This document shows, one piece after another, positions 14,856 through 25,617 of a DNA stretch of 64,000 nucleotides. A model generated the notes under the pieces. That model did no database searches. It worked only from the letters and a program-made list of their open reading frames with translations, and was not told where the DNA came from. The first letter of the stretch is position 1. The number at the start of each line of letters is the position of its first letter. Position numbers and translations under genes: made by a program. The DNA is from Streptomyces halobius (GTDB lineage Bacteria > Actinomycetota > Actinomycetes > Streptomycetales > Streptomycetaceae), in contig NZ_CP086322.1 of NCBI RefSeq assembly GCF_023277745.1, positions 8,432,001-8,496,000 on the forward strand. The letters are read 5' to 3'.

Positions 14856-16406
14856 TCAGTTCAGCGACCCGGCACCGTTCATACCGGGATCGCCACCCGC
14901 TCCCGCGTCCCCTATTCCCGCACCGGCGTCCTCCGTACCGGGCTCTTCGGTGCCCGTGCCGGGCTCCCCGGCACCGGCGCCGGCGTCCGCGGCGCCGCCG
15001 TCACCAGGGTCCCCGGCACCCGCGACCGCACCGCCCGCGGCGGCGTCGCCGCCCCCGCCGGCACCGATCTCGGCACCCGTGGCCGCCAGCGCGTCGGTCA
15101 CCGGCTGGAAGAACGTCTCGCCGCCCTGGGAGCAGTCGCCACTGCCGCCGGAGGTCAGCCCCACGGCCGACTCGCCGGAGAACATCGCGCCTCCGCTGTC
15201 GCCGGGCTCCGCGCACACATCCGTCTGTATGAGGCCGTTGACGATGTCTCCGTTGCCGTAGTTCACCGTCGCGTCGAGTCCGGTGACGGTGCCGTCCGCC
15301 AGTCCCGTGGTGCTGCCCGAGCGCTGCACCTTCATGCCCACGGCGGCCTTCTCGGCCCGGGTTATCCGCTGGGTGCTGCCGTTCTGCAGGTCGACCGCGC
15401 TCTCCGGCCGGGCGTTCGGGTCGTCGTAGGTGACCAGGGCGAAGTCGGTCTTGGGGAACTGGGAGTCCTGGACGGTGCCCAGCGGCTGGCTGCCCGCCTG
15501 ATCGGCCGACCAGGTCGGGGAGTCGTTGCCGCAATGACCCGCCGTGAGGAAGGCCGGCGCGCCGTCGACCGTCACGTTGAAGCCCAGTGAACAGCGCGCG
15601 TTACCACCGAAGATCGCACTGCCGCCGATCGGCCCGGCGGCCGCGCCACCGCCGTCGCCCGCACCGCCGTCGCCCGCACCGCCGTCGGCCCCGCCGTTCT
15701 CGCCCGTGCCACCGGCCGCACCGGCTCCACCGTTCTCGCCCGCGCCACCGGCCGTACCGGCCCCGCCGTTTTCGCCCGTGCCACCGGCCGCACCGGCTCC
15801 ACCGGCCCCTTGCTGCCCGATCCCGCCTTCGTTGCCGTTGCCGAGCCCCCCGCCGTTGCCGAGCCCCCCGCCGTTGCCGAGTCCCCCGCCGTCGTAGCGC
15901 TTGAACTCGCCCGCGGACCGCTTGACCGTCACCAGGTCGCCCATCCCGCCGGTGGCCTTGGTGAGGGCGGCCATCTTCGCGCCGGTGACCGTTCTGTCGG
16001 CGATCACCACGATCCTGTTCGTCTTCGGGTCGATGGACCACGCGGTGCCGGGCACCGTGGCGGTCTCGCGCAGCGTCCGCGTACCGGCCTTCAGCGCGGT
16101 CATGCTGTGCCGGACGACCCTGGCGACGGCCCCCTTCGCGGTGACGCTCTCCGCGTCGTCCTCCGACAGGACGTTCATGACCAGATGGCCGCTCTTGCCG
16201 TCCAGGTACCAGCCGGCGCCCTGGTCCCCGAGATCCGTCTTCAGGGCCGTCGCGAGCTGCGTCGCCGACTGGGCGGTGAAGGTCCGCAGGGCCGGCTTGT
16301 CGGTACTGGCGTTGGCGTTGGGGAGCAGGATCGCCGCTGCCGCGATGGCGGCCGCGGAGGCTCCGGCGATGGCGCCGGTCCTCTTGTTCACATGTCGGTG
16401 GCTCAA
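14856..16406 (-). CDS. Secreted S1 family serine protease with Gly-rich linker and tail
   Basis: This 516-residue exported protease is of the streptogrisin/alpha-lytic type. The TTG at 16406 is the best start, with GGAGG eight bases upstream. A basic N-terminus and a hydrophobic Ala-rich segment (about 12-28) form the signal. A propeptide follows to about residue 170, then an 85-residue Gly/Ala/Asn linker of GGLGN, GENGGAG and GAGDGG repeats. The catalytic triad is His291 (TAGHCG), Asp321 (TDFALVTY) and Ser404 (GDSGGA). The last 70 residues are again Gly/Ala/Pro/Asp repeats. The linker lies between propeptide and catalytic domain, which is uncommon. It may act in extracellular nutrition or in processing surface proteins. 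Confidence 0.92.
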   Translation of the reverse strand: MSHRHVNKRTGAIAGASAAAIAAAAILLPNANASTDKPALRTFTAQSATQLATALKTDLGDQGAGWYLDGKSGHLVMNVLSEDDAESVTAKGAVARVVRHSMTALKAGTRTLRETATVPGTAWSIDPKTNRIVVIADRTVTGAKMAALTKATGGMGDLVTVKRSAGEFKRYDGGGLGNGGGLGNGGGLGNGNEGGIGQQGAGGAGAAGGTGENGGAGTAGGAGENGGAGAAGGTGENGGADGGAGDGGAGDGGGAAAGPIGGSAIFGGNARCSLGFNVTVDGAPAFLTAGHCGNDSPTWSADQAGSQPLGTVQDSQFPKTDFALVTYDDPNARPESAVDLQNGSTQRITRAEKAAVGMKVQRSGSTTGLADGTVTGLDATVNYGNGDIVNGLIQTDVCAEPGDSGGAMFSGESAVGLTSGGSGDCSQGGETFFQPVTDALAATGAEIGAGGGGDAAAGGAVAGAGDPGDGGAADAGAGAGEPGTGTEEPGTEDAGAGIGDAGAGGDPGMNGAGSLN

Positions 16407-16466
16407 TTCACTGACCTCCAGCTGGGACACACAGGAAGCGCACGGGAGCGGGCGGTGCACCACTCG

Positions 16467-16620
16467 GGCGCCCCGTGCGTTGCATGGGGTGCACGGAGCC
16501 CGGCCCAGGCGCCCGTGCGCTGTATAGGGGTGCACGGAGCCCGGCCCAGGCGCCCGTGCGCTGCACGGGGTGGACGGAGCGCCAACCCAGGCGCCCCGTG
16601 CGCTGTTGCCACTCAGTCCT
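16467..16620. repeat. 41-bp tandem repeats upstream of the protease gene
   Basis: Units begin at 16467, 16508, 16549 and 16590 (the last partial), each starting GGCGCCCGTGCG or GGCGCCCCGTGCG. Copies two and three agree best. They lie 60-210 bp upstream of the protease TTG, within its probable promoter or leader. The rest of 16407-16855, up to the tdh start, holds no supported gene. Confidence 0.85.
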
Positions 16621-16855
16621 ACGCAGCCCGCCCCACCCCGGTCTCACGGCCACTCAAGGTGTGATGAATTCCGGCGCTCCGTGCGGCGACCGTTTACACT
16701 CGCGGGCCCTCGGGGCGTAAAGGGCAGCTGTGACCGTGGTTAAGAAAACCTCGATGGACCGGACGGCCTCCGTACGGAAGATTCTCTGCCGGAGATCGGG
16801 CGGCCGGGACGGCCCCCGTGACGTCACAGCACTCTTACGTACGGGAGCCGTCGCG

Positions 16856-17884
16856 TTGAAGGCACTGGTCAAGCAGAAGGCGGAGCCCGGACTGTGGCTC
16901 ACGGACGTGCCGGAGCCGGCCGTCGGCGCGGGCGACGTACTGATCAAGGTGCTGCGCACCGGCATCTGCGGGACGGATCTGCACATCCGCGCCTGGGACG
17001 GCTGGGCCCGGCAGAGCATCGGCACGCCGCTGACGGTCGGTCATGAATTCGTCGGGGAGGTCGTGGAGACCGGCCGCGATGTGACCGGGGTACGGGCCGG
17101 CGATCTGGTCAGCGGCGAGGGACACCTCGTCTGCGGGACGTGCCGCAACTGTCTGGCCGGGCGGCGGCATCTGTGCCGGGCCACGGTCGGCCTCGGCGTC
17201 GGCCGGGACGGCGCGTTCGCCGAGTATGTGACGCTGCCGGCCGCCAACGTGTGGGTGCACCGGGTCCCTGTCGACCTGGACATCGCCGCCGTCTTCGACC
17301 CGTTCGGCAACGCCGTGCACACCGCGCTGTCGTTTCCGCTGGTCGGCGAGGACGTACTGATCACCGGCGCCGGACCGATCGGGATCATGGCGGCGGCCGT
17401 CGCCCGGCACGCGGGCGCCCGCCATGTCGTGATCACGGACGTCAGCGAACCGCGCCTGGCACTCGCCCGCAAGGTCGGCGTCAGCCTCGCCCTGAACGTC
17501 GCCGAGACCTCCATCGCGGACGGCCAGCGCGAACTGGGCCTGCGCGAGGGCTTCGACATCGGCCTGGAGATGTCCGGCCGGCCCGAGGCGATGCGCGACA
17601 TGATCGCCAACATGACGCACGGCGGCCGGATCGCGGTCCTCGGGCTGCCGTCCCAGGAGTTCCCCGTCGACTGGTCCCGGATCGTCACCTCCATGATCAC
17701 CATCAAGGGCATCTACGGCCGGGAGATGTTCGAGACCTGGTACGCGATGTCGGTCCTGCTCGAAGGCGGTCTCGACCTCGCTCCCGTGGTCACCGGCCGC
17801 TACCCGTACCAGGAATTCGAGGCCGCCTTCGACGACGCGGCGAGCGGCCGCAGCGGCAAGGTCATCTTGGACTGGAGTGCCTGA
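16856..17884 (+). CDS. tdh: L-threonine 3-dehydrogenase
   Basis: The enzyme oxidises L-threonine to 2-amino-3-ketobutyrate with NAD. It is a 342-residue zinc medium-chain dehydrogenase, matching the usual 341-343. The catalytic zinc region is GICGTDLH; the structural zinc Cys cluster is [15 protein letters not shown]; the NAD fold is [15 protein letters not shown] 16856 gives the family's normal N-terminus (LKALVKQ); the in-frame ATG at 16730 would add 42 unrelated residues. The next gene, kbl, performs the second step, and the two form a threonine-to-glycine operon. The 94-bp gap to kbl contains that gene's AGGAG site. Confidence 0.95.
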   Translation: MKALVKQKAEPGLWLTDVPEPAVGAGDVLIKVLRTGICGTDLHIRAWDGWARQSIGTPLTVGHEFVGEVVETGRDVTGVRAGDLVSGEGHLVCGTCRNCLAGRRHLCRATVGLGVGRDGAFAEYVTLPAANVWVHRVPVDLDIAAVFDPFGNAVHTALSFPLVGEDVLITGAGPIGIMAAAVARHAGARHVVITDVSEPRLALARKVGVSLALNVAETSIADGQRELGLREGFDIGLEMSGRPEAMRDMIANMTHGGRIAVLGLPSQEFPVDWSRIVTSMITIKGIYGREMFETWYAMSVLLEGGLDLAPVVTGRYPYQEFEAAFDDAASGRSGKVILDWSA

Positions 17885-17978
17885 CGATCCTACTGGGCCG
17901 CCTGACGCCCCTCATCCTTCTCGGATCCCCCCTCTCCGTCCGGATCGCCCCGGCCCCTTCGCACCCATAGGAGCCCCT

Positions 17979-19172
<1,194 letters not shown>

Positions 19173-19222
19173 CGCCGGGCCGACCGGGAGACCGGGGGCG
19201 GCCGCCCTGCGAGACTGGAAGC

Positions 19223-20134
19223 ATGATCGAAGCACGGCGGCTGCACATCCTGCGCGCGGTGGCCGACCACCGTACGGTCACCGCCGCGGCCGCCGCGCTC
19301 TATCTCACCCCCTCGGCGGTCTCCCAGCAGCTGGCCGCCCTGGAGCAGGAGACCGGCCACCGCCTGGTGGAGCGCAGTGCCCGCGGCGCACGGCTGACCG
19401 CCGCGGGCGAGATCCTGCTCCTCCACGCCAACGCCGTCCTCGCCCAGCTGGAGCGCGCCGAGTCGGAGCTCGCCGCGTACGGGTCGGGCGAGGCCGGCAC
19501 GGTGACCGTCGCCGCCTTCGCGACCGGCATCGGGCTGGTCGTCGCCCCCGCGATCATCGAGCTCGCGGCCTCCTCGCCCGGCATCCGGGTCCGCGTCCAG
19601 GACGCCGAGGGCGACGCCAGCCTGCTGATGGTCCTCGACCGGCAGGTGGATGTGGCGGTGGCCGTCGAATACCGGGGCGCGCCGCGCGAGGACGACCCCC
19701 GGCTGACCCGGGTCCCGCTGTACGCGGAGCCGTTCGACGCGGTGGTCCCGGTCGGCCACCGTCTCGCGGACGCGGAACGGGTCGCGGTGGCCGATCTCGC
19801 CAAGGACCCGTGGATCGGCCCGTACCCCGGCAACCCCTGCCATGATGTGGTCGTCCTGGCCTGCGAGTACGCCGGATTCCAGCCCCGCCTGGAGCACTCT
19901 TCCGACGACTTCCGCGCCGTGGTCCACCTCGCCTCCGCCGCCGCGGGCGTGGCCCTCGTCCCACGCTCCGCGCTGCGCGGGATGGACCTGACGGGAGTGG
20001 TGGTCCGCCCGGTCGACGGGGTGGCGCCGACCCGCCGCGTCTTCGCGGCGGTCCGCCGGGGGGCCGAGGAGCACCCACTGCTCCGGCCGGTGCTGGCGGC
20101 CCTCAAGGAGGCGGCCGCCTCGCAGGGAGAGTGA
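19223..20134 (+). CDS. LysR family transcriptional regulator
   Basis: A 303-residue regulator with an N-terminal winged helix (RRLHILRAVADHRTVTAAAA...SAVSQQLAALEQETGHRLVER) and a periplasmic-binding-protein-like effector domain from about residue 90. It follows kbl by 50 bp on the same strand, so it may be co-transcribed and may act on threonine degradation. LysR regulators often control divergent neighbours, but here the upstream genes run the same way. The effector is unknown. Confidence 0.92.
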   Translation: MIEARRLHILRAVADHRTVTAAAAALYLTPSAVSQQLAALEQETGHRLVERSARGARLTAAGEILLLHANAVLAQLERAESELAAYGSGEAGTVTVAAFATGIGLVVAPAIIELAASSPGIRVRVQDAEGDASLLMVLDRQVDVAVAVEYRGAPREDDPRLTRVPLYAEPFDAVVPVGHRLADAERVAVADLAKDPWIGPYPGNPCHDVVVLACEYAGFQPRLEHSSDDFRAVVHLASAAAGVALVPRSALRGMDLTGVVVRPVDGVAPTRRVFAAVRRGAEEHPLLRPVLAALKEAAASQGE

Positions 20135-20148
20135 GTGCGGCGCCCGGC

Positions 20149-21186
20149 CTACGCCACATGCGGCGGACGTCTCCCGGTGCCGGTCCACGCCGTCAGCTCC
20201 CGTGCCGTCCAGGTGTTGACGATCCGGTGCGCGGGCACCCCGCACTCCTCCGCGCGTGCGCACCCATAGATCTGCCAGTCCAGTTGCCCCGGCGCGTGGG
20301 CGTCGCTGTCGATCGAGAACAGCGTCCCGGCGTCGAGCGCCTGCCGCAGCAGACGGCGCGGCGGATCGAGCCGGTCGGGACGGCAGTTGATCTCCACCGC
20401 CGTGTCGTGCTCGGCGCACGCCGCGAACACTTCGTCGGCGTCGAAGCGCGACTCCGGCCGCGGTGTCCCGGTGATCTGCCGGTTGGTGCAGTGGCCGAGT
20501 ACGTCGACGAGCGGATTGCGGACCGCCGTCAGCAGACGCCGCGTCATCGGCGCCGGTTCCATGCGCAGTGTGGAGTGCACCGACGCGACCACCACATCGA
20601 GCTGGGCCAGCAGCTCCGGTTCCTGGTCGAGTCCGCCGTCGTCGAGGATGTCGCATTCGATCCCGGTGAGGAGGCGGAACGGGGCCAGCCGCTCGTTCAC
20701 CGCCGCCACCAGCGACAGCTGCTCGCGCAGCCGGTCGGCGGTCAGGCCGCGGGCGATGGTGAGCCTGGGGGAGTGGTCGGTCAGTACACACCACTCATGG
20801 CCGAGGTGACGGGCCGCCCTGGCCATCGCCTCCACCGGGCTGCCCCCGTCCGACCAGTCCGAGTGCAGATGGCAGTCGCCGCGCAACGCCCGGCGCAGCC
20901 GCGCGCCCCGTTCCTCCTCGACCAGCGGCCCGCCCGCCTCCTCCTCCAGCCGCGAGAGGTAGCCGGGGACCTGCCCGGCGAGCGCCTCTTCGATCACCCG
21001 GCCGGTCTTGGGGCCCAGCCCTTTGAGCCGGGTGAGCGAGCCGCTCGCCGCGCGGTGGCGCAGCTCGTCGTCGGACAGCCCGGAGAGCACCGCCGATGCC
21101 GTACGGAACGCCTGCACGCGGTAGGTCACCGCCCCCTGCCGCTCCAGCAGGAAGGCGATCCGCTCCAGCGCCTCCACCGGCTCCAC
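20149..21186 (-). CDS. PHP domain metal-dependent phosphoesterase with helix-hairpin-helix domain (PolX C-terminal type)
   Basis: The 345-residue protein has an N-terminal helical DNA-binding region like the 8-kDa domain of DNA polymerase beta (RLKGLGPKTGRVIEEAL, a helix-hairpin-helix, near residue 70). A PHP domain follows: CHLHSDWSDGG (HxH metal site), LTDHSPRL and the closing DSDAHAPGQLDW. PolX proteins carry a polymerase palm between these parts; it is missing here, so this is probably a nuclease or phosphoesterase in repair. GTG 21186, with GGAGC upstream, gives a normal N-terminus. It is convergent with the LysR gene, leaving 14 bp. Confidence 0.88.
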   Translation of the reverse strand: MEPVEALERIAFLLERQGAVTYRVQAFRTASAVLSGLSDDELRHRAASGSLTRLKGLGPKTGRVIEEALAGQVPGYLSRLEEEAGGPLVEEERGARLRRALRGDCHLHSDWSDGGSPVEAMARAARHLGHEWCVLTDHSPRLTIARGLTADRLREQLSLVAAVNERLAPFRLLTGIECDILDDGGLDQEPELLAQLDVVVASVHSTLRMEPAPMTRRLLTAVRNPLVDVLGHCTNRQITGTPRPESRFDADEVFAACAEHDTAVEINCRPDRLDPPRRLLRQALDAGTLFSIDSDAHAPGQLDWQIYGCARAEECGVPAHRIVNTWTARELTAWTGTGRRPPHVA

Positions 21187-21998
21187 GTACCGCTCCTTCC
21201 CGGGCCGACGGGCAGCCTTCTCCCACGGTGCCGCACGCCGTGACCGGCTGCCACCGAAGGCCGTTGGGACTCGGCGGGGCGCAGGGGGCGTAGGTACCTC
21301 GCCCGGCGGTACACGGCCGTTCATCGCGGACCGTACCGGGGCGCGGGCGGGAAATCGCCCATTTCCCCCGCATCCGATGCCGGGCTGTTATGCGGTTATG
21401 TCCGTTGTTCGGGTCGGCGATACGTTTCCGTCGAAATGGCGCAACGAGAAGCGCTGCGCATTCCCGGCAATACCGCCCAGTAGATCCGTGGAAAACACAT
21501 ATCTGCAAGAGTACGCAATATCTCCGACGACGAGACGGAAACCGTCGTATGGGTTCTGTTCGCGCTTGCCGCTAACACCCCGCAAAGATTGTTGCCGGTC
21601 TTCAAGAAACCTGCACATCGAATGCGCAGGGAGGGCACCACTCCGCATGCCGTCACGCAGCTCTGACCTGCTTATAAGTGGTTTGGTGCGGGAATGTCCA
21701 ATTCCTGGCGGCACATGTGCGGGACGGCGGAAATTGAAACCGGAGGAGATGTGAAGAAGCTGCTACCAATCCATGGACGTGCGTGCACGTCAGGTAATTC
21801 AGCGGACAAACACGGTCCCGATCGGCCACTGTCGGATTGGCAGGGCAACGCGCCTGCATGCTTTGATCCTTGGCACTGCGGGAGTCGCCCAAGGGTTCCC
21901 GATTTCGGGTGCCCGACAACCGCTGTGCGCGGCCGGACTGCCCTGCCGGATTGTCCGGTCGCAGCCCTTTCACAGTTATTCTTCCGAAGGGAAACATC
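21187..21998. other. Long lower-GC region upstream of the double-glycine precursor
   Basis: These 812 bp, especially 21390-21760, have visibly more A and T than the rest of the window, and frames on both strands have poor Streptomyces codon use. I see no convincing gene. GGAGGAG at about 21740 before GTG 21751 opens a frame to 22002, but its composition is not protein-like. The region may be a long regulated leader or promoter for the peptide export operon, or remnant foreign DNA. Confidence 0.45.
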
Positions 21999-22220
21999 AT
22001 GAACTCCACCCCCCAGGTCCAGACCCAGGAAATCGCCGACGCCGAGCTCGACAATGTGGCCGGTGGCCTCGTTCACGAGACGCTGGGCACCGCCACCGGT
22101 CTGGTCAGCGGCGCGACCGGCGTTGACGTCAACGGCACCGTCGGCACCGCCACCGGCCTGGTCGAGGGCACGACCGGTCTGAACACCGCCCCCGTCACGG
22201 GCATCGTCACCAGCCTCTGA
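21999..22220 (+). CDS. Double-glycine leader peptide, putative NHLM-exported bacteriocin-like precursor
   Basis: A 73-residue peptide. The leader MNSTPQVQTQEIADAELDNV ends at AGG (residues 21-23), a classic cleavage site for C39 peptidase transporters, and such a transporter follows. The 50-residue core has no Cys, Lys, Trp or aromatic residues. It is Gly/Thr/Val-rich and built on a repeat: GTATGLVSGATGVDVN, then GTATGLVEGTTGLN. GAAGGGAAAC provides the ribosome site. Leaders with LDNVAGG-like ends occur on lanthipeptide precursors, but the core lacks Cys and no modification enzyme is near. An unmodified, possibly amphipathic or self-assembling, secreted peptide is more likely. Confidence 0.82.
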   Translation: MNSTPQVQTQEIADAELDNVAGGLVHETLGTATGLVSGATGVDVNGTVGTATGLVEGTTGLNTAPVTGIVTSL

Positions 22221-22300
22221 TTCGGCCGTGTGCCACTGAAGCGGCACACGCACCAACGGTGATGACGGTATGTCGGCGACCCCTCCTTGCCGACGTGCCG

Positions 22301-22353
22301 GGCCGCGTGCCCCGGAATCGCCAGGCTTCGCCGGGCCTCCGGGGCACGCGGCC
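22301..22353 (+). terminator. Perfect 16-bp stem hairpin after the precursor gene
   Basis: GGCCGCGTGCCCCGGA (22301-22316) pairs exactly with 22338-22353 around a 21-base loop. A smaller hairpin, GTGTGCC/GGCACAC (22228-22249), lies directly after the precursor stop. Together they should end or attenuate transcription before the export genes 100 bp downstream, favouring precursor over exporter. Confidence 0.85.
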
Positions 22354-22455
22354 ACCGTCGCCCGGACGCGCACCGACAGGCTCCGCACCGACGGCCGAGC
22401 CGAGCGGGGCCGCGCCGTTCTTGATACAGACCGTTGCAGTTGAGGGAAGAGTGTC

Positions 22456-23265
22456 GTGCAGTTCCGCCAACAGGCGCTTTCCAAGCTGCAGTCGCCGGAG
22501 GAGATCGATCTTCCGGTGCGTTTCGCCCGGCCCCAGGGCTGGCTGGTCCTGATCATCACGGTCGTCGTGGTGATCGCCGCCTCCGTCTGGGCGGTGACCG
22601 GCACCGTGGCCTCCACCCTCGGCGCGCCCGGCATCCTCACCCACGGCCAGGGCAGTTACGTCCTCCAGAGCCCCGTATCGGGCCAGGTCACCGCCGTACT
22701 CGCGGAAGAGGGCAAGCGGGTCCCCGCCAACACACCGGTGCTGAAGGTCCGCACCGCCCAGGGCACCACCACCGTCGTCCGCACCCTCGCCGCGGGCCGG
22801 CTGACCACCATGGTCGCCACCATCGGCTCCGTCGTCACCACCGGTGCGGACGTGGCCGCCGTCGAGCGGGTCGCCGAACCCGACGACCCCCTGCTGGCCA
22901 CGCTCTACGTACCGGCCGACAGCGGCTCCACCATCCCCGTGGGAGCCCCCGTCGACCTCACCGTCCAGTCCGTGCCGACCCAGCGCTACGGCGTACTCCG
23001 CGGCCATGTGAAAGCGGTCGGCCGCACCGTGCAGACCCGCCGGCAGATCACCGGCTTCCTGGGCAGCAGCCAGCTCGGCGAGCAGTTCTCGCAGAAGGGC
23101 CAGCCGGTGGCCGTACTCGTCCAGCTCGACCGGTCCCCCGGCACCAAGTCCGGCTACACCTGGTCCTCTTCGGACGGCCCGCCGTACGCGGTCGACTCCA
23201 TGACGCCGGCCACCGGCGCCGTCCGCCTGGCCGAGCAGCATCCGATCGATTGGCTGCTTCCGTGA
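22456..23265 (+). CDS. NHLM-type HlyD family secretion protein
   Basis: This 269-residue membrane fusion-like protein has a short cytoplasmic N-terminus, one transmembrane segment (about residues 29-49, GWLVLIITVVVVIAA) and an extracellular beta-rich region with a lipoyl-like motif (LQSPVSGQVTAVLAEEGKRV). In NHLM bacteriocin systems this protein forms an export complex with two ABC proteins, which follow here in the expected order. The start is GTG 22456 after GAGGGAAGAG. Its stop overlaps the next gene's GTG by four bases, so the genes are translationally coupled. It lacks the long coiled coil of Gram-negative HlyD. Confidence 0.88.
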   Translation: MQFRQQALSKLQSPEEIDLPVRFARPQGWLVLIITVVVVIAASVWAVTGTVASTLGAPGILTHGQGSYVLQSPVSGQVTAVLAEEGKRVPANTPVLKVRTAQGTTTVVRTLAAGRLTTMVATIGSVVTTGADVAAVERVAEPDDPLLATLYVPADSGSTIPVGAPVDLTVQSVPTQRYGVLRGHVKAVGRTVQTRRQITGFLGSSQLGEQFSQKGQPVAVLVQLDRSPGTKSGYTWSSSDGPPYAVDSMTPATGAVRLAEQHPIDWLLP

Positions 23266-25616
23266 CCGCGCCCCACTCCGGTACCGCACCGAACGATTCC
23301 GCCATACCCCGGCAGCAGCTGCCCCCGGCGGGGGGCCGCGGGCGGCACCGCCCGGAAGCCGCGCCGAGCGGACGCCGCCGCGCGCGCCGTGACACGCCCC
23401 CGCACACCCCGAAGAAGACCAGGAACCAGCCCAAGAAGCAGTCCAGGAACCAGCCCAAGAAGCGGAAGACCGTACGCACCCCCACCGTCCTCCAGATGGA
23501 GGCCCTGGAATGCGGCGCCGCCTCACTGGCCATGGTCCTCGCCCACTACGGGCGGCATGTGCCGCTGGAGGAGCTGCGGATCGCCTGCGGTGTCTCCCGC
23601 GACGGTTCCCGGGCCAGCAACGTCCTCAAGGCCGCCCGCAGTTACGGTCTGCAGGCCAAGGGCATGCAGATGGAGCCCGCCGCACTCGCCGAGGTGCAGG
23701 CCCCGGCCATCCTGTTCTGGGAGTTCAACCACTACGTCGTCTACGACGGCATGGGCCGCCGGTTCGGCCGCCGCGGCGTGCACATCAACGACCCCGACAA
23801 GGGGCGCCGCTTCGTGGCGATGGAGGACTTCGACACCAGCTTCACCGGCGTCGTCCTGGTCTTCGAGCCCTCCGACTCCTTCCGCAAGGGCGGCCGCAAA
23901 CCGGGCGTCCTGGGCGCCGTACCCGCCAGGGTGCGCGGCACCACCGGCACCCTGCTGGCCGCCCTGCTGGCCAGCCTGCTGCTCGTCGCGGTCGGCGCGG
24001 CGGTGCCCGCGCTGAGCCGTACCTACATCGACATGTTCCTGATCGGCCATCAGACCTCACTGCTGGGGCCGCTCTTCGCCTCGATGGCCACGATGGTGGC
24101 GCTCACCGCCGTACTCACCGGCCTGCAGCAGGCCAACCTGCTGCGCGGCCGCATCATCTCCTCCACCCTCAGCAGCGCCCGCTTCCTGCGGCATCTGCTC
24201 AGGCTGCCGGTCACCTTCTTCTCCCAGCGCAGCCCCGCCGACCTGGTCCAGCGGCTCCAGTCCAACGACGCGGTCGCCGAGACCCTGGCCCGCGACCTCG
24301 CCGCAGCGGGCGTGGACGGCATCGTCGTCATCCTCTACGCCGTCCTGCTGTGGACCTACGACCCCCAACTCACCGTCATCGGCGTCGGGATCGCCCTGCT
24401 CAACGTCGTCGCCATGCGCATCGTCGTCCGGCTGCGCGCCACCCGCACCGCGAAGCTGCGTGCCGACAGCGCCCGGCTGACCAACACCTCGTACACCGGC
24501 CTCCAGCTCATCGAGACCATGAAGGCCACCGGCGGCGAGAACGGCTACTTCCGCCGCTGGGCCGGCCAGCACGCGACCACCCTGGAGGAACAGCAGCGGC
24601 TCGGCGTCCCCAGCGCCTGGCTGGCCGTCGTCGCCCCCACCCTCGCCACGCTCAACAGCGCCCTGATCCTCTGGATCGGCGGACTCCGGGCCGTCGAGGG
24701 CCATATCTCGATCGGTCTGCTCGTCGCCTTCCAGGCCCTGGTCACCCGCTTCACCGCACCCATCACCCGGCTCAACGGAGTCGCCGGCCGCATCCAGGAC
24801 TTCGCGGCCGATGTCGCCCGGCTCAAGGACGTCGAGAACTTCCCCGTCGACACCCTGTACTCGCGCCGGGAACCCGACGCCAGCACCCGCAGGCTCAAGG
24901 GCCATGTGACGCTGGAGAACATCACCTTCGGCTACAGCCCGCTGGACAAACCCCTGCTCACCGGCTTCTCCCTGTCCGTCGGGCCCGGCCGCCAAGTCGC
25001 CCTGGTCGGCGGATCCGGCAGCGGCAAATCCACCGTCTCCCGGCTGATCTCCGGCCTCTACGCCCCCTGGGAAGGCGCCATCCGCATCGACGGACAGCGC
25101 CTGGAGGACATCTCCCGCAGCGCGCTGGCGGCCTCCGTCTCCTTCGTCGACCAGGACGTCTTCCTCTTCGAAGGCACGGTCCGCGACAACGTCGCGCTGT
25201 GGGACCCCTCGATACCGGACGACGCCGTCATCACCGCCCTGAAGGACGCCGCCCTCTACGACGACGTCATCGCCCGCCGCCCCGACGGCATCCACAGCCG
25301 CGTCGAACAGGACGGCCGCAACTTCTCCGGCGGGCAGCGGCAGCGGCTGGAGATCGCCCGTGCCCTGGTCCGGCGACCCAGCATCCTGGTCCTCGACGAG
25401 GTGACCAGCGCCCTGGACGCACAGACCGAACAGATCATCATCGACAATCTGCGGCGCCGCGGCTGTGCCTGCGTGGTGATCGCCCACCGGCTGAGCACGG
25501 TCCGCGACAGCGACGAGATCGTGGTCCTGGACCACGGCGCGGTCGTCGAACGTGGCCGGCACGAGGACCTGGTCGCCGCCGGGGGCGCGTACGCCGAACT
25601 GGTCAAGGAGCACTGA
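23262..25616 (+). CDS. NHLM bacteriocin system ABC transporter, C39 peptidase / permease / ATPase
   Basis: This 784-residue exporter should cut the double-glycine leader and pump the core peptide out. The C39 peptidase (about 75-195) shows catalytic Cys in MEALECGAASLAMV, His in NHYVVYDG and Asp in INDPDKG. Six transmembrane segments follow, then the ATPase with GGSGSGKST, SGGQRQRLEIARAL and LVLDEVTSALD. The first 70 residues are a basic, Pro/Lys/Arg-rich extension with a repeated NQPKKxxR unit that other members lack. GTG 23262 overlaps the HlyD stop. Its substrate is most probably the AGG precursor at 21999-22220. Confidence 0.94.
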   Translation: MTAPHSGTAPNDSAIPRQQLPPAGGRGRHRPEAAPSGRRRARRDTPPHTPKKTRNQPKKQSRNQPKKRKTVRTPTVLQMEALECGAASLAMVLAHYGRHVPLEELRIACGVSRDGSRASNVLKAARSYGLQAKGMQMEPAALAEVQAPAILFWEFNHYVVYDGMGRRFGRRGVHINDPDKGRRFVAMEDFDTSFTGVVLVFEPSDSFRKGGRKPGVLGAVPARVRGTTGTLLAALLASLLLVAVGAAVPALSRTYIDMFLIGHQTSLLGPLFASMATMVALTAVLTGLQQANLLRGRIISSTLSSARFLRHLLRLPVTFFSQRSPADLVQRLQSNDAVAETLARDLAAAGVDGIVVILYAVLLWTYDPQLTVIGVGIALLNVVAMRIVVRLRATRTAKLRADSARLTNTSYTGLQLIETMKATGGENGYFRRWAGQHATTLEEQQRLGVPSAWLAVVAPTLATLNSALILWIGGLRAVEGHISIGLLVAFQALVTRFTAPITRLNGVAGRIQDFAADVARLKDVENFPVDTLYSRREPDASTRRLKGHVTLENITFGYSPLDKPLLTGFSLSVGPGRQVALVGGSGSGKSTVSRLISGLYAPWEGAIRIDGQRLEDISRSALAASVSFVDQDVFLFEGTVRDNVALWDPSIPDDAVITALKDAALYDDVIARRPDGIHSRVEQDGRNFSGGQRQRLEIARALVRRPSILVLDEVTSALDAQTEQIIIDNLRRRGCACVVIAHRLSTVRDSDEIVVLDHGAVVERGRHEDLVAAGGAYAELVKEH

Positions 25617-25617
25617 C

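Noticed and set aside
21377..21754. 125-codon and 108-codon frames in the low-GC gap
   Set aside because: Codon usage is unlike the rest of the window, no ribosome site precedes them and no motif is visible.
21999..22220. Lanthipeptide precursor
   Set aside because: The leader resembles some lanthipeptide leaders, but the core has no Cys and no LanM/LanKC/LanL gene is within the window.
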